A DNA stretch of 64,000 bases from Neisseria brasiliensis (GTDB lineage: Bacteria; Pseudomonadota; Gammaproteobacteria; Burkholderiales; Neisseriaceae): NCBI RefSeq assembly GCF_009671065.1, contig NZ_CP046027.1, forward strand, positions 1,364,001 through 1,428,000, read 5' to 3'. The notes beneath the pieces were generated by a model, which did not search any database, was not told where the DNA came from, and saw only the letters and a list, made by a program, of their open reading frames with translations. Position numbers and translations under genes: made by a program. Shown piece by piece: positions 1-7,520 of this stretch; within the stretch, counting starts at the first letter, position 1, and each line of letters starts with the position of its first letter.

Positions 1-405
1 ATGAAAGCGCACGGCTGTCATCAATGGAAGAACGACCGTACCGTGATGGAAGCCATACTATGGAAGCTAAGAACAGGTGCACCATGGCGAGACATACCTA
101 TTGAGCTAGGGTCATGGAAAACCGCTTATAACCGCTTTAACCGATGGTCTAAAAAAGGCTTGTGGCAGAATTTTTTTTTGATCTACGAAAAGAAATTGAC
201 AAAGAATGGGTATTCATCGACGGAAGTTATGTACGGTGTCATCAACATGCAAGTGGAGCTCGGCGTGGTTTCGATAGAGCAATTGGACAAAGCCGTGGCG
301 GAAACACGACAAAAATACACCTATGTGTGGACTCGCATGGAAATCCGCTCGATTTTAAAGTCACTGGGGGTAACGTGCACGACAGTCAAGTTGCAAACGA
401 CTTGA
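1..405 (+). CDS. IS5-family transposase, OrfA (5' end outside window)
   Basis: This is the N-terminal half of a DDE transposase. Residues 10-50 (WKNDRTVMEAILWKLRTGAP, then WRDIP and a GSWKTAYNRFNRW segment) match the DUF4096/helix-turn-helix region of IS5-type transposases. The Met at position 1 is probably internal, because family members usually start some 20-40 residues earlier. After the T9 tract at 171-179 the frame carries unrelated residues until the stop at 403-405. The catalytic half continues in the -1 frame, so the frame is meaningful only to about base 180. It was probably never a stand-alone enzyme. Confidence 0.75.
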   Translation: MKAHGCHQWKNDRTVMEAILWKLRTGAPWRDIPIELGSWKTAYNRFNRWSKKGLWQNFFLIYEKKLTKNGYSSTEVMYGVINMQVELGVVSIEQLDKAVAETRQKYTYVWTRMEIRSILKSLGVTCTTVKLQTT

Positions 406-701
406 TAGAAGTCATACAAGAAGCCCAGTATTTTATCGCTGACAAAGGGTATGACTCGCAAGAAATCAGAGATAAAGCGATAGAACACGGTATGAAAGCT
501 ATTATACCAAAGCGTAAAAATGCCAAGAAAACTAACCCTGATTTTGATAGCTACCTTTATAAATTACGCCACTTAGTCGAGAATGCATTTGCACGATTAA
601 AGCAGTTTCGTAGTATTGCTACTCGCTATGAGAAATTAGCTCGTAATTTTAAATCGATGCTTTACTTGGCTTGCTCTATTATTCATGCTAAGTTAAATTG
701 A
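162..701 (+). CDS. IS5-family transposase, OrfB catalytic half (-1 frame)
   Basis: This is the catalytic DDE half of the IS5-family transposase. The first acidic residue lies in FIDGSYVR, the second in ADKGYDSQEIR, and the glutamate in RHLVENAFARLKQFRSIATR. The GTG shown at 162 is only the first possible start. The frame is more likely entered by a -1 slip on the nine-T run at 171-179, fusing it to OrfA; codon F-F-F is read in both frames across the run. Programmed slippage is known in the IS427 subgroup of IS5. A plain inactivating frameshift gives the same sequence and cannot be excluded. Confidence 0.75.
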   Translation: MAEFFFDLRKEIDKEWVFIDGSYVRCHQHASGARRGFDRAIGQSRGGNTTKIHLCVDSHGNPLDFKVTGGNVHDSQVANDLIEVIQEAQYFIADKGYDSQEIRDKAIEHGMKAIIPKRKNAKKTNPDFDSYLYKLRHLVENAFARLKQFRSIATRYEKLARNFKSMLYLACSIIHAKLN

Positions 702-751
702 GGACACGCCCTAATTATACTCTACGTACTCATAAATTTATTTCGATTAAG

Positions 752-760
752 TGCTATAAT
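752..760 (+). promoter_or_regulatory. Extended -10 promoter of the ctr operon
   Basis: The sequence TGC-TATAAT has a perfect -10 hexamer (755-760) with an upstream TG, 33 bases before the ctrA GTG start. No good -35 box is seen 17 bases upstream, as is usual for extended -10 promoters. It lies just outside the IS5 element. The assignment rests on sequence match only. Confidence 0.5.
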
Positions 761-793
761 TAGGCCATTTATAAGTATATTAGGATTTAGCTT

Positions 794-1969
794 GTGTTTA
801 AAGTGAAATTTTATTTTCGTCACGCAGTATTGTTACTGTGTGGAAGCTTAATCGTGGGATGTTCTGCTATTCCTTCATCAGGCCCAAGTGCGAAAAAAGT
901 TGTCTCATTAGGGCAACAGTCTGAAGTTCAAATTCCTGAAGTGGAGTTGATTGATGTCAACCATGCCGTGGCACAGTCGCTGTATAAGGCTCAGGTGAAT
1001 CAGTCGTTTACTCAGTTTGGTGATGGTTATGCTTCTGCCGGTACGCTGAATGTCGGTGATGTATTGGATATTATGATTTGGGAAGCGCCGCCTGCTGTTT
1101 TGTTTGGCGGTGGTCTTTCTTCGATGGGCTCGGGTAGTGCGCATCAAACCAAGTTGCCAGAGCAGTTGGTCACGGCACGTGGTACGGTTTCTGTGCCGTT
1201 TGTTGGCGATATTTCGGTGGTCGGTAAAACGCCGGGTCAGGTTCAGGAAATTATCAAAGGCCGTCTGAAGAAAATGGCCAATCAGCCGCAAGTGATGGTG
1301 CGTTTGGTGCAAAATAATGCGGCAAATGTATCGGTGATTCGTGCAGGCAATAGTGTGCGTATGCCGTTGACGGCAGCTGGTGAGCGTGTGTTGGATGCGG
1401 TGGCTGCGGTAGGTGGTTCGACGGCGAATGTGCAGGATACGAATGTGCAGCTGACACGTGGCAATGTGGTGCGCACGGTGGCTTTGGAAGATTTAGTTGC
1501 AAATCCGCGACAAAATATTTTGCTGCGTCGCGGTGATGTGGTTACCATGATTACCAATCCCTATACCTTTACGTCTATGGGTGCGGTGGGGAGAACACAA
1601 GAAATCGGTTTTTCAGCCAGAGGCTTATCGCTTTCTGAAGCCATTGGCCGTATGGGCGGTTTGCAAGATCGCCGTTCTGATGCGCGTGGTGTGTTTGTGT
1701 TCCGCTATACGCCATTGGTGGAATTGCCGGCAGAACGTCAGGATAAATGGATTGCTCAAGGTTATGGCAGTGAGGCAGAGATTCCAACGGTATATCGTGT
1801 GAATATGGCTGATGCGCATTCGCTATTTTCTATGCAGCGCTTTCCTGTGAAGAATAAAGATGTATTGTATGTGTCGAATGCGCCGTTGGCTGAAGTGCAG
1901 AAATTCTTGTCGTTTGTGTTCTCGCCGGTTACCAGTGGCGCGAACAGTATTAATAATTTAACTAATTAA
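794..1969 (+). CDS. ctrA: Capsule polysaccharide export outer-membrane lipoprotein CtrA
   Basis: CtrA forms the outer-membrane polysaccharide export pore (Wza/KpsD-type, OPX family) of ABC-dependent capsule export. The 391-aa protein has a lipoprotein signal peptide with lipobox IVGC (Cys23). A polysaccharide-export (SLBB-flanked) domain begins near residue 77 (GTLNVGDVLDIMIWEAP), and SLBB-like repeats follow. The length fits meningococcal CtrA. The start is GTG at 794 with AGGA about 10 bases upstream. It is first in a tight ctrABCD operon, which matches region C of the meningococcal cps locus. A native uptake sequence is embedded in the gene at about 1259. Identity is secure; whether this strain makes a capsule cannot be told here. 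Confidence 0.93.
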   Translation: MFKVKFYFRHAVLLLCGSLIVGCSAIPSSGPSAKKVVSLGQQSEVQIPEVELIDVNHAVAQSLYKAQVNQSFTQFGDGYASAGTLNVGDVLDIMIWEAPPAVLFGGGLSSMGSGSAHQTKLPEQLVTARGTVSVPFVGDISVVGKTPGQVQEIIKGRLKKMANQPQVMVRLVQNNAANVSVIRAGNSVRMPLTAAGERVLDAVAAVGGSTANVQDTNVQLTRGNVVRTVALEDLVANPRQNILLRRGDVVTMITNPYTFTSMGAVGRTQEIGFSARGLSLSEAIGRMGGLQDRRSDARGVFVFRYTPLVELPAERQDKWIAQGYGSEAEIPTVYRVNMADAHSLFSMQRFPVKNKDVLYVSNAPLAEVQKFLSFVFSPVTSGANSINNLTN

Positions 1970-1983
1970 TGTGAGTAATTAAG

Positions 1984-3147
1984 ATGTCTGAGCAACTTCC
2001 TGTGGCAGTTGCCACTGAAACCAAAGCCGAGCGTAAAAAGCCGAAAAAGAAAAGTTGGATTAAAAAGCTAAGCCCTTTATTTTGGGTAACGGTGATTATC
2101 CCTACGGTAATTTCGTTGGTGTATTTCGGCTTCTTCGCTTCCGATCGTTTTACGTCGCAATCGAGCTTTGTGGTGCGCTCGCCTAAAAGCCAATCTTCTC
2201 TCAATGGCCTGGGTGCCATTTTGCAGGGCACAGGTTTTGCCCGTGCGCAAGATGATATTTACACGGTTGGGGAGTATATGCGTTCGCGCTCGTCTTTGGA
2301 TGAACTGCGTAAAATCTTGCCGGTGCGTGAGTTTTATGAAACCAAAGGTGATGCGTTCAGCCGCTTTAATGGGTTTGGGTTCCGTGGCGAGGAAGAGGCT
2401 TTTTATCAATACTATAAAAATCAGGTGATGATCAATTTTGATACGGTTTCGGGTATTTCCACGTTGAATGTAACTTCCTTTGATGCGCTGGAATCTAAGA
2501 AAATCAATGAGGCTTTGTTAAAGCAAGGTGAAGCATTGATTAACCAGCTGAACGATCGTGCACGTGCTGATACGGTGCGTTATGCGGAAGAAGTAGTGAA
2601 AACGGCGGCAGAGCGGGTAAAGGAAGCCTCTCAGAATCTGACTGATTACCGTATTGCCAATGGCGTTTTTGATTTGAAAGCGCAATCGGAAGTGCAAATG
2701 GGGTTGGTTTCCAAGCTGCAAGATGAATTGATTGTGATTCAAACCCAGCTGGATCAGGTGAAAGCAGTCACTCCGGAGAATCCGCAGATTCCGGGTTTGC
2801 AGGCGCGTGAGCAGAGCTTGCGTAAAGAAATTGATCAACAGTTACGTGCCATTTCGGGCGGTGGGCATTCTTCGTTGTCTAATCAGGCGGCCGAATATCA
2901 GCGTGTGTATTTGGAAAACCAGTTGGCAGAGCAGCAGTTGGCAGCCGCCATGACTTCTTTGGAAAGTGCCAAGGTTGAAGCAGACCGTCAGCAGCTTTAT
3001 TTGGAAGTGATCTCGCAACCGAGCCTGCCGGATTTGGCATATGAACCTAAGCGCTTATACAACATCGTGGCGACTCTGATTATCGGTTTGATGGTTTATG
3101 GTATTTTGAGTTTATTGACGGCCAGCATTCGTGAGCATAAAAACTGA
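1984..3147 (+). CDS. ctrB: Capsule export inner-membrane co-polymerase/adaptor CtrB
   Basis: CtrB is the inner-membrane PCP-type (KpsE/Wzz-fold) adaptor that spans the periplasm and connects the CtrCD transporter to CtrA. The 387-aa protein has one transmembrane helix near residues 32-52 and a second near 358-380. The long periplasmic part between them is rich in heptad-like helices (about 190-340, with many Gln/Glu/Leu), the normal PCP plan. It starts 14 bases after ctrA. Its stop overlaps the ctrC start in TGATG, so translation is coupled. Length and order match meningococcal ctrB. Confidence 0.93.
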   Translation: MSEQLPVAVATETKAERKKPKKKSWIKKLSPLFWVTVIIPTVISLVYFGFFASDRFTSQSSFVVRSPKSQSSLNGLGAILQGTGFARAQDDIYTVGEYMRSRSSLDELRKILPVREFYETKGDAFSRFNGFGFRGEEEAFYQYYKNQVMINFDTVSGISTLNVTSFDALESKKINEALLKQGEALINQLNDRARADTVRYAEEVVKTAAERVKEASQNLTDYRIANGVFDLKAQSEVQMGLVSKLQDELIVIQTQLDQVKAVTPENPQIPGLQAREQSLRKEIDQQLRAISGGGHSSLSNQAAEYQRVYLENQLAEQQLAAAMTSLESAKVEADRQQLYLEVISQPSLPDLAYEPKRLYNIVATLIIGLMVYGILSLLTASIREHKN

Positions 3148-3944
3148 TGAAAGCCTTGCATAAAACATCATTTTTGGAATCTTTGGCCATTCAAAGGCGT
3201 GTAATCGGTGCGCTTTTGATGCGTGAGATTATTACCCGTTACGGTCGCAATAATATTGGCTTTTTATGGCTGTTTGTTGAGCCGTTGCTGATGACATTCG
3301 TTATCGTCTTGATGTGGAAATTTTTAAGGGCAGACCGATATTCAACTTTGAATATTGTCGCATTTGCGATTACTGGCTATCCGATGTTGATGATGTGGCG
3401 TAATGCCTCAAAACGGGCAGTTGGGTCGATTTCTTCAAATGCCAGCTTGCTTTATCACCGCAATGTAAGAGTTTTGGATACCATCTTGGCGCGCATGATT
3501 TTGGAAATTGCTGGTGCAACCATTGCGCAGATTGTGATTATGGCGGTATTGATTGCGATTCGTTGGATTGAAATGCCTGCGGATATTTTCTATATGCTGA
3601 TGGCTTGGCTTTTGATGGCTTTTTTTGCGATTGGTTTGGGTTTGGTAATTTGTTCGATTGCCTCTAATTTTGAGCCATTTGGCAAGATTTGGGGAACATT
3701 AAGCTTTGTGATGATGCCGTTATCGGGTGCATTCTTTTTTGTACATAATTTGCCTCCGAAAGTGCAAGAGTATGCATTGATGATCCCGATGGTGCATGGC
3801 ACAGAAATGTTCCGTGCCGGATATTTTGGCAGCGATGTGATTACCTATGAAAATCCTTGGTATATCGTTTTGTGCAATCTGGTATTGTTGTTGCTTGGCT
3901 TAGCGATGGTCAGCAAATTCAGTAAAGGGGTCGAGCCACAATGA
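3147..3944 (+). CDS. ctrC: Capsule export ABC transporter permease CtrC
   Basis: CtrC is the ABC-2 type permease (KpsM family) that moves lipid-linked capsule polysaccharide through the inner membrane. The 265-aa protein has about six hydrophobic helices. Its amphipathic N-terminus (SLAIQRRVIGALLMREIITRY) is typical of KpsM/Wzm permeases, and it is followed by the conserved FLWLFVEPLL segment. It overlaps ctrB at its start (TGATG) and ctrD at its end (ATGA), so the permease and ATPase are translationally coupled. Confidence 0.93.
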   Translation: MKALHKTSFLESLAIQRRVIGALLMREIITRYGRNNIGFLWLFVEPLLMTFVIVLMWKFLRADRYSTLNIVAFAITGYPMLMMWRNASKRAVGSISSNASLLYHRNVRVLDTILARMILEIAGATIAQIVIMAVLIAIRWIEMPADIFYMLMAWLLMAFFAIGLGLVICSIASNFEPFGKIWGTLSFVMMPLSGAFFFVHNLPPKVQEYALMIPMVHGTEMFRAGYFGSDVITYENPWYIVLCNLVLLLLGLAMVSKFSKGVEPQ

Positions 3945-4591
3945 TTTCGGTTGAACATGTTTCCAAGCAGTATCAAATGCGCGGCGGTATGCGGACGGTG
4001 TTAGACGATATCAATTTTTCGCTGCAAAAGGGTGAGAAAGTTGGTATTTTGGGTCGAAACGGTGCAGGTAAATCGACGTTGATCCGTTTGATTAGTGGTG
4101 TCGAGCCGCCTACCTCGGGCGAAATCAAGCGAACCATGAGTATTTCTTGGCCGCTGGCGTTTTCCGGTGCCTTCCAAGGAAGCCTGACCGGGATGGATAA
4201 TCTGCGTTTTATCTGCCGGATTTATAATGTCGATATCGATTATGTGAAAGCGTTTACGGAAGAATTTTCGGAGCTGGGGCAATATTTGTATGAGCCGGTG
4301 AAACGCTATTCTTCAGGTATGAAAGCGCGTTTGGCTTTTGCCTTGTCGCTGGCGGTGGAGTTTGACTGTTACCTGATTGACGAAGTGATTGCGGTGGGCG
4401 ACTCACGTTTTGCAGCTAAATGTAAATATGAGCTGTTTGAAAAACGCAAAGACCGTTCGATTATTCTGGTGTCACACAGCCATAGCGCGATGAAGCAATA
4501 TTGCGATAATGCCATGGTGTTGGAAGCCGGAAAGTTATATCAATTTGACAATATGGATGAAGCTTATCAGTATTATAATGCTTCGGTATGA
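3941..4591 (+). CDS. ctrD: Capsule export ABC transporter ATPase CtrD
   Basis: CtrD is the ATPase (KpsT family) that powers CtrC. The Walker A motif GRNGAGKST is at about residues 38-46. The ABC signature is the variant YSSGMKARLAFAL, followed by Walker B ending CYLIDEV, the D-loop region AVGDSRF and the H-loop in LVSHSH. At 216 aa it has the short KpsT/CtrD length with no extra C-terminal carbohydrate-binding domain. It is last in the operon and is followed by an uptake-sequence hairpin terminator. Confidence 0.93.
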   Translation: MISVEHVSKQYQMRGGMRTVLDDINFSLQKGEKVGILGRNGAGKSTLIRLISGVEPPTSGEIKRTMSISWPLAFSGAFQGSLTGMDNLRFICRIYNVDIDYVKAFTEEFSELGQYLYEPVKRYSSGMKARLAFALSLAVEFDCYLIDEVIAVGDSRFAAKCKYELFEKRKDRSIILVSHSHSAMKQYCDNAMVLEAGKLYQFDNMDEAYQYYNASV

Positions 4592-4603
4592 TGTTATATG
4601 GTG

Positions 4604-4631
4604 AAGGCCGTCTGAAATTTCAGACGGCCTT
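4604..4631 (+). terminator. Uptake-sequence hairpin terminator after ctrD
   Basis: Two uptake sequences in inverted orientation form a perfect 14-bp stem, 13 bases after the ctrD stop and followed by a T-rich stretch. This is the usual Neisseria DUS terminator. Confidence 0.8.
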
Positions 4632-4696
4632 CAATTTTGTCGGATAGTTTAAAGACAGGGCTTCTGAAAAGAGAAGCCCTATGTTGATTTTAGAAT

Positions 4697-5731
4697 TTAG
4701 TGAATAGTAAAGCCGCGCAGGTATTGGGTGCGCTCGCGGGTCATACGGGTGTCGCATTGCAGTTGCAGATACTCGGCTTGTGCCGGATTATCGGCTGGTG
4801 CGGCAGCGCGCAGGCAGTTTTGAGATTTACTTTGAATCCAGCTGCGCTGCTCATCCAGAATGCCTTGTTGCACCCCACGTTCCATGCTGTTCCAAAGGCT
4901 GTTGATTTCGGCTTCGGCTTGGCGGTTTTGTGCGCGTGCGGTTTCTAAATCATCCATGGAGAATGATGAGCCTTGAGCAGGCGTGTCAATCGTCGGGCTG
5001 ATGATTTCGGTGTGTGAATCCAAGCCGATTAAATCTTGTGGGATGCCATCGTATTGGCTGGCGGCATTATTTTCCAAAATATCTTCAGGGTCGGCTTCCG
5101 GCGGTTCGTCGAAAGTTTGGGTTGCGCTCAGGCGGATGGCTTCTTCTTTGCTGACTGCTTGGCCGTCAATCATCACAATGCTTTTGACGCCGTAGGGCAG
5201 CAGGGCGGCAGATAAGGTCTGCGCAGTTGCGGTCACGACATTGTCTTCCAGGTTCACGCCGTCGGTTTGGTTTGGTGTGTAGCGGATGGTGGTGGTGAAG
5301 CTGTTGCCTGAGTAGCTGAGATGGCTGCCCATGATTTTTTGTTCGATGATTTCGCCTACGCTCGTGCTGCCGTAAATCAACGGGCTGTTGGCGGCGGCGC
5401 TGTTAGCAATATCGGTTGGTATGATGATGCGTAAACCGGCACTACACAGGGTTTTGTTGCCTTCGCGTATGGTTTGGGCATCTTCTAAGTTGATGTCGAG
5501 AAGGGAGCCTGCTGCAATGATTTTATCGGCATCGACAAATTGGCGGCTGTCGTTGCGGGCAAATGCGCGCGCTTCTTGTTTGATGATGTCTTGAAGATTG
5601 TTGCGGATATTTTGCACTACGGCAGGGTCGGTACAGGCCAATTCAGCGGTGGTGTCCTGCTTGTTGGGCTTGTCGCCGCAAGCGGCCAATAAACCGGTGG
5701 CAAGCGTTAAAGCCAGCAGTTTTCGATACAT
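4697..5731 (-). CDS. Lipoprotein with C-terminal LprI/DUF1311-like domain
   Basis: The function is not established. The 344-aa protein has a lipoprotein signal peptide with lipobox LAAC (Cys18), so it is probably anchored in a membrane. The middle part (about 30-200) is a soluble domain I do not recognise. The last 75 residues (AEAEINSLWNSMERGVQQ, later WIQSKSQNCL and LQLQCDTRMTRERTQYLRGF) resemble the DUF1311/LprI N-terminal domain found in lysozyme-inhibitor-like lipoproteins, with its two conserved Cys. It lies convergent to ctrD and reads alone. A role as lysozyme inhibitor would be inference from one weak domain match. Confidence 0.6.
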   Translation of the reverse strand: MYRKLLALTLATGLLAACGDKPNKQDTTAELACTDPAVVQNIRNNLQDIIKQEARAFARNDSRQFVDADKIIAAGSLLDINLEDAQTIREGNKTLCSAGLRIIIPTDIANSAAANSPLIYGSTSVGEIIEQKIMGSHLSYSGNSFTTTIRYTPNQTDGVNLEDNVVTATAQTLSAALLPYGVKSIVMIDGQAVSKEEAIRLSATQTFDEPPEADPEDILENNAASQYDGIPQDLIGLDSHTEIISPTIDTPAQGSSFSMDDLETARAQNRQAEAEINSLWNSMERGVQQGILDEQRSWIQSKSQNCLRAAAPADNPAQAEYLQLQCDTRMTRERTQYLRGFTIH

Positions 5732-5811
5732 AATATTCTCCTTAACGGGTATGGACCGGATTAGCTAAAGGCAGCCATACGCATTTTTGATGTTTCAGAC
5801 GGCATAATAAC

Positions 5812-5851
5812 AAAAGCACTTGTAACAAGTAAGATGTTACAAGTGCTTTTT
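5812..5851 (-). terminator. Intrinsic terminator after gltS
   Basis: A perfect 15-bp inverted repeat (AAAAGCACTTGTAAC and its complement) with a 9-base loop ends in T-rich sequence on both strands. It sits 14 bases beyond the gltS stop and before the next gene on the same strand. It contains no uptake sequence. Confidence 0.8.
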
Positions 5852-5865
5852 CGTTGATTAACTGA

Positions 5866-7086
5866 TTATTTGAGGAAGTTTAAGAAGCCCGACAAAATAA
5901 TCACATTGACGATATCGACAAAGAATGCGCCCACCATCGGTACAATCAAGAACGCTTTGTGTGATGAACCGAAAGTTTGGGTAATCGATTGCATATTGGC
6001 AACCGCAGTTGGCGTTGCGCCCATACCAAAGCCACAGTGGCCGGCAGACAACACAGCAGCATCATAGTCACGACCCATCACCACATAAGTTACGAAAGTT
6101 GCATACAGAATCATCACCACCACTTGAACCGCCAAAATAATGGCCACCGGGCCGGCCATGCCGGTCAATTCCCACAGCTTCAAGTTCAACAGCGCCATGG
6201 CCAAGAATAAGGACAGCGAAGCATTACCGAATACATCAATCGCGCGGTCGAACATGTTGACTTTGAATGCGCCGGTCAAGACGTTACGCAGAATTACACC
6301 GAAGAACAAACACCATACGAATTTCGGCAAATCAATCAGATACTGCTTGTCGTAGCTGTCCATGATTTCAGCAAATGCCAAACACGCGGCGAACATGGCC
6401 AGAGTTTCCACTGCATTGTCTGCGGTAATCAGGCGTTGGCGGTGTGCTTTTTCAAAGATGTCATCATTGTTGTCGTTGGTGTTTTCGTTTGTGATTTCTT
6501 CAGCAGAAATCGGCTTGCGGCCTTGGCGGTTAATCAGACGGCGAGCTACCGGCCCACCAATCAAACCGCCGAATACCAAGCCGAATGTGGCCGCGGCCAT
6601 ACCCAAGGTCGTCGCGCCCATGACACCATATTCTTTCTCAAAAGTCGGCCCCCATGCACCGGCGGTACCGTGGCCACCGGTCAAGGTTACCGAGCCGGTC
6701 ATTAAGCCAATCAGCGGATCCAAGCCCAATACAGTCGCCAAGCCAACACCCACTGCGTTTTGTACCACAATGTACAAGCCAACCACTACGGTGAAAATCA
6801 CCAATGGCAAACCACCGGCTTTCAAGCGTGAGAAGTCTGCACTCAAGCCGATAGATGCAAAGAAAATCAGCATGAAGGCATCTTGCAAAGGCTTTTCAAA
6901 TTTGAAGCTGACACCGTACATTTGGTGCAAAACAAACAGCACCAAAGCAGCAATCAAGCCGCCGGCAACCGGCTCTGGGATGTTGAAATCACGAAGAATG
7001 CGGATTTTCTTCACCAAAAATTTGCCCAAGAGCAGCACCAAGGTTGCCGCAATCAGGGTGTAGTAACTGTTAAATTCCCATTCCAT
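5866..7086 (-). CDS. gltS: Sodium/glutamate symporter GltS
   Basis: GltS imports glutamate with sodium across the inner membrane. The 406-aa protein has the ESS-family plan: two inverted halves of about five helices, each with a glycine-rich re-entrant loop (SVTLTGGHGTAGAWG near 130-145, and SAGHCGFGMGATPTAVANM near 345-363). A hydrophilic loop rich in Asn/Asp (about 190-215) joins the halves. Length matches E. coli GltS (about 401). It is a single gene with its own terminator. Confidence 0.92.
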   Translation of the reverse strand: MEWEFNSYYTLIAATLVLLLGKFLVKKIRILRDFNIPEPVAGGLIAALVLFVLHQMYGVSFKFEKPLQDAFMLIFFASIGLSADFSRLKAGGLPLVIFTVVVGLYIVVQNAVGVGLATVLGLDPLIGLMTGSVTLTGGHGTAGAWGPTFEKEYGVMGATTLGMAAATFGLVFGGLIGGPVARRLINRQGRKPISAEEITNENTNDNNDDIFEKAHRQRLITADNAVETLAMFAACLAFAEIMDSYDKQYLIDLPKFVWCLFFGVILRNVLTGAFKVNMFDRAIDVFGNASLSLFLAMALLNLKLWELTGMAGPVAIILAVQVVVMILYATFVTYVVMGRDYDAAVLSAGHCGFGMGATPTAVANMQSITQTFGSSHKAFLIVPMVGAFFVDIVNVIILSGFLNFLK

Positions 7087-7520
7087 AATAGTTTCTCTCT
7101 ATAAAAAAAGGGGTTTATGAAAGATAATTGACGATATTAGGGGAGCTGTTAAATTTTGTCAAAGAACAAAGCCCATTTTAATCGCATATTTACATTGTGG
7201 AAGCTTAATTAGTTTAGGCCGTCTGAAAAAAGAATGGTGAATAAGGCCATTGTTTAATATAAATGGTTTATGAGTTTAGAAATAACATATCCATGGCGTA
7301 GTGTCGAAAACCGAATAAATTAGCATGATTATTGCTCTTAGATGAAAATGATTGCAGTGAAATATTATTATGATTTTAATGAGGAGGAAAAGTGTTTCAC
7401 ATATGCCTAAAAACATCTAAAACCACCACCGTTAGGTAAATTTATGTATGCAGGCTATTAAGGTTTGTGATATATAGTCTATGGGTTACATAAAATTACA
7501 AAATCAATAAGGAGCAACGT
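7087..7520. other. Intergenic region between divergent gltS and cstA-like genes
   Basis: This AT-rich stretch of 434 bases lies between divergent starts and must carry both promoters. It holds one native uptake sequence at about 7218 and a strong Shine-Dalgarno (AAGGAG) just before 7521. I see no convincing -35/-10 pair, small gene or operator. Confidence 0.6.

Larger units (their letters stand above)
1..701 (+). mobile_element. IS5-family insertion sequence, right-hand part
   Basis: Two overlapping transposase frames fill this stretch and are typical of IS5-family (IS427-like) elements that make their transposase by ribosomal frameshifting. The left end lies outside the window. The right end must fall shortly after 701, before the ctrA promoter at about 752; I cannot fix its inverted repeat without the other end. 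Confidence 0.8.

Noticed and set aside
6362..7063. Open frame of 233 codons opposite gltS
   Set aside because: It is antisense to a complete GltS gene, with basic low-complexity composition and no ribosome site.
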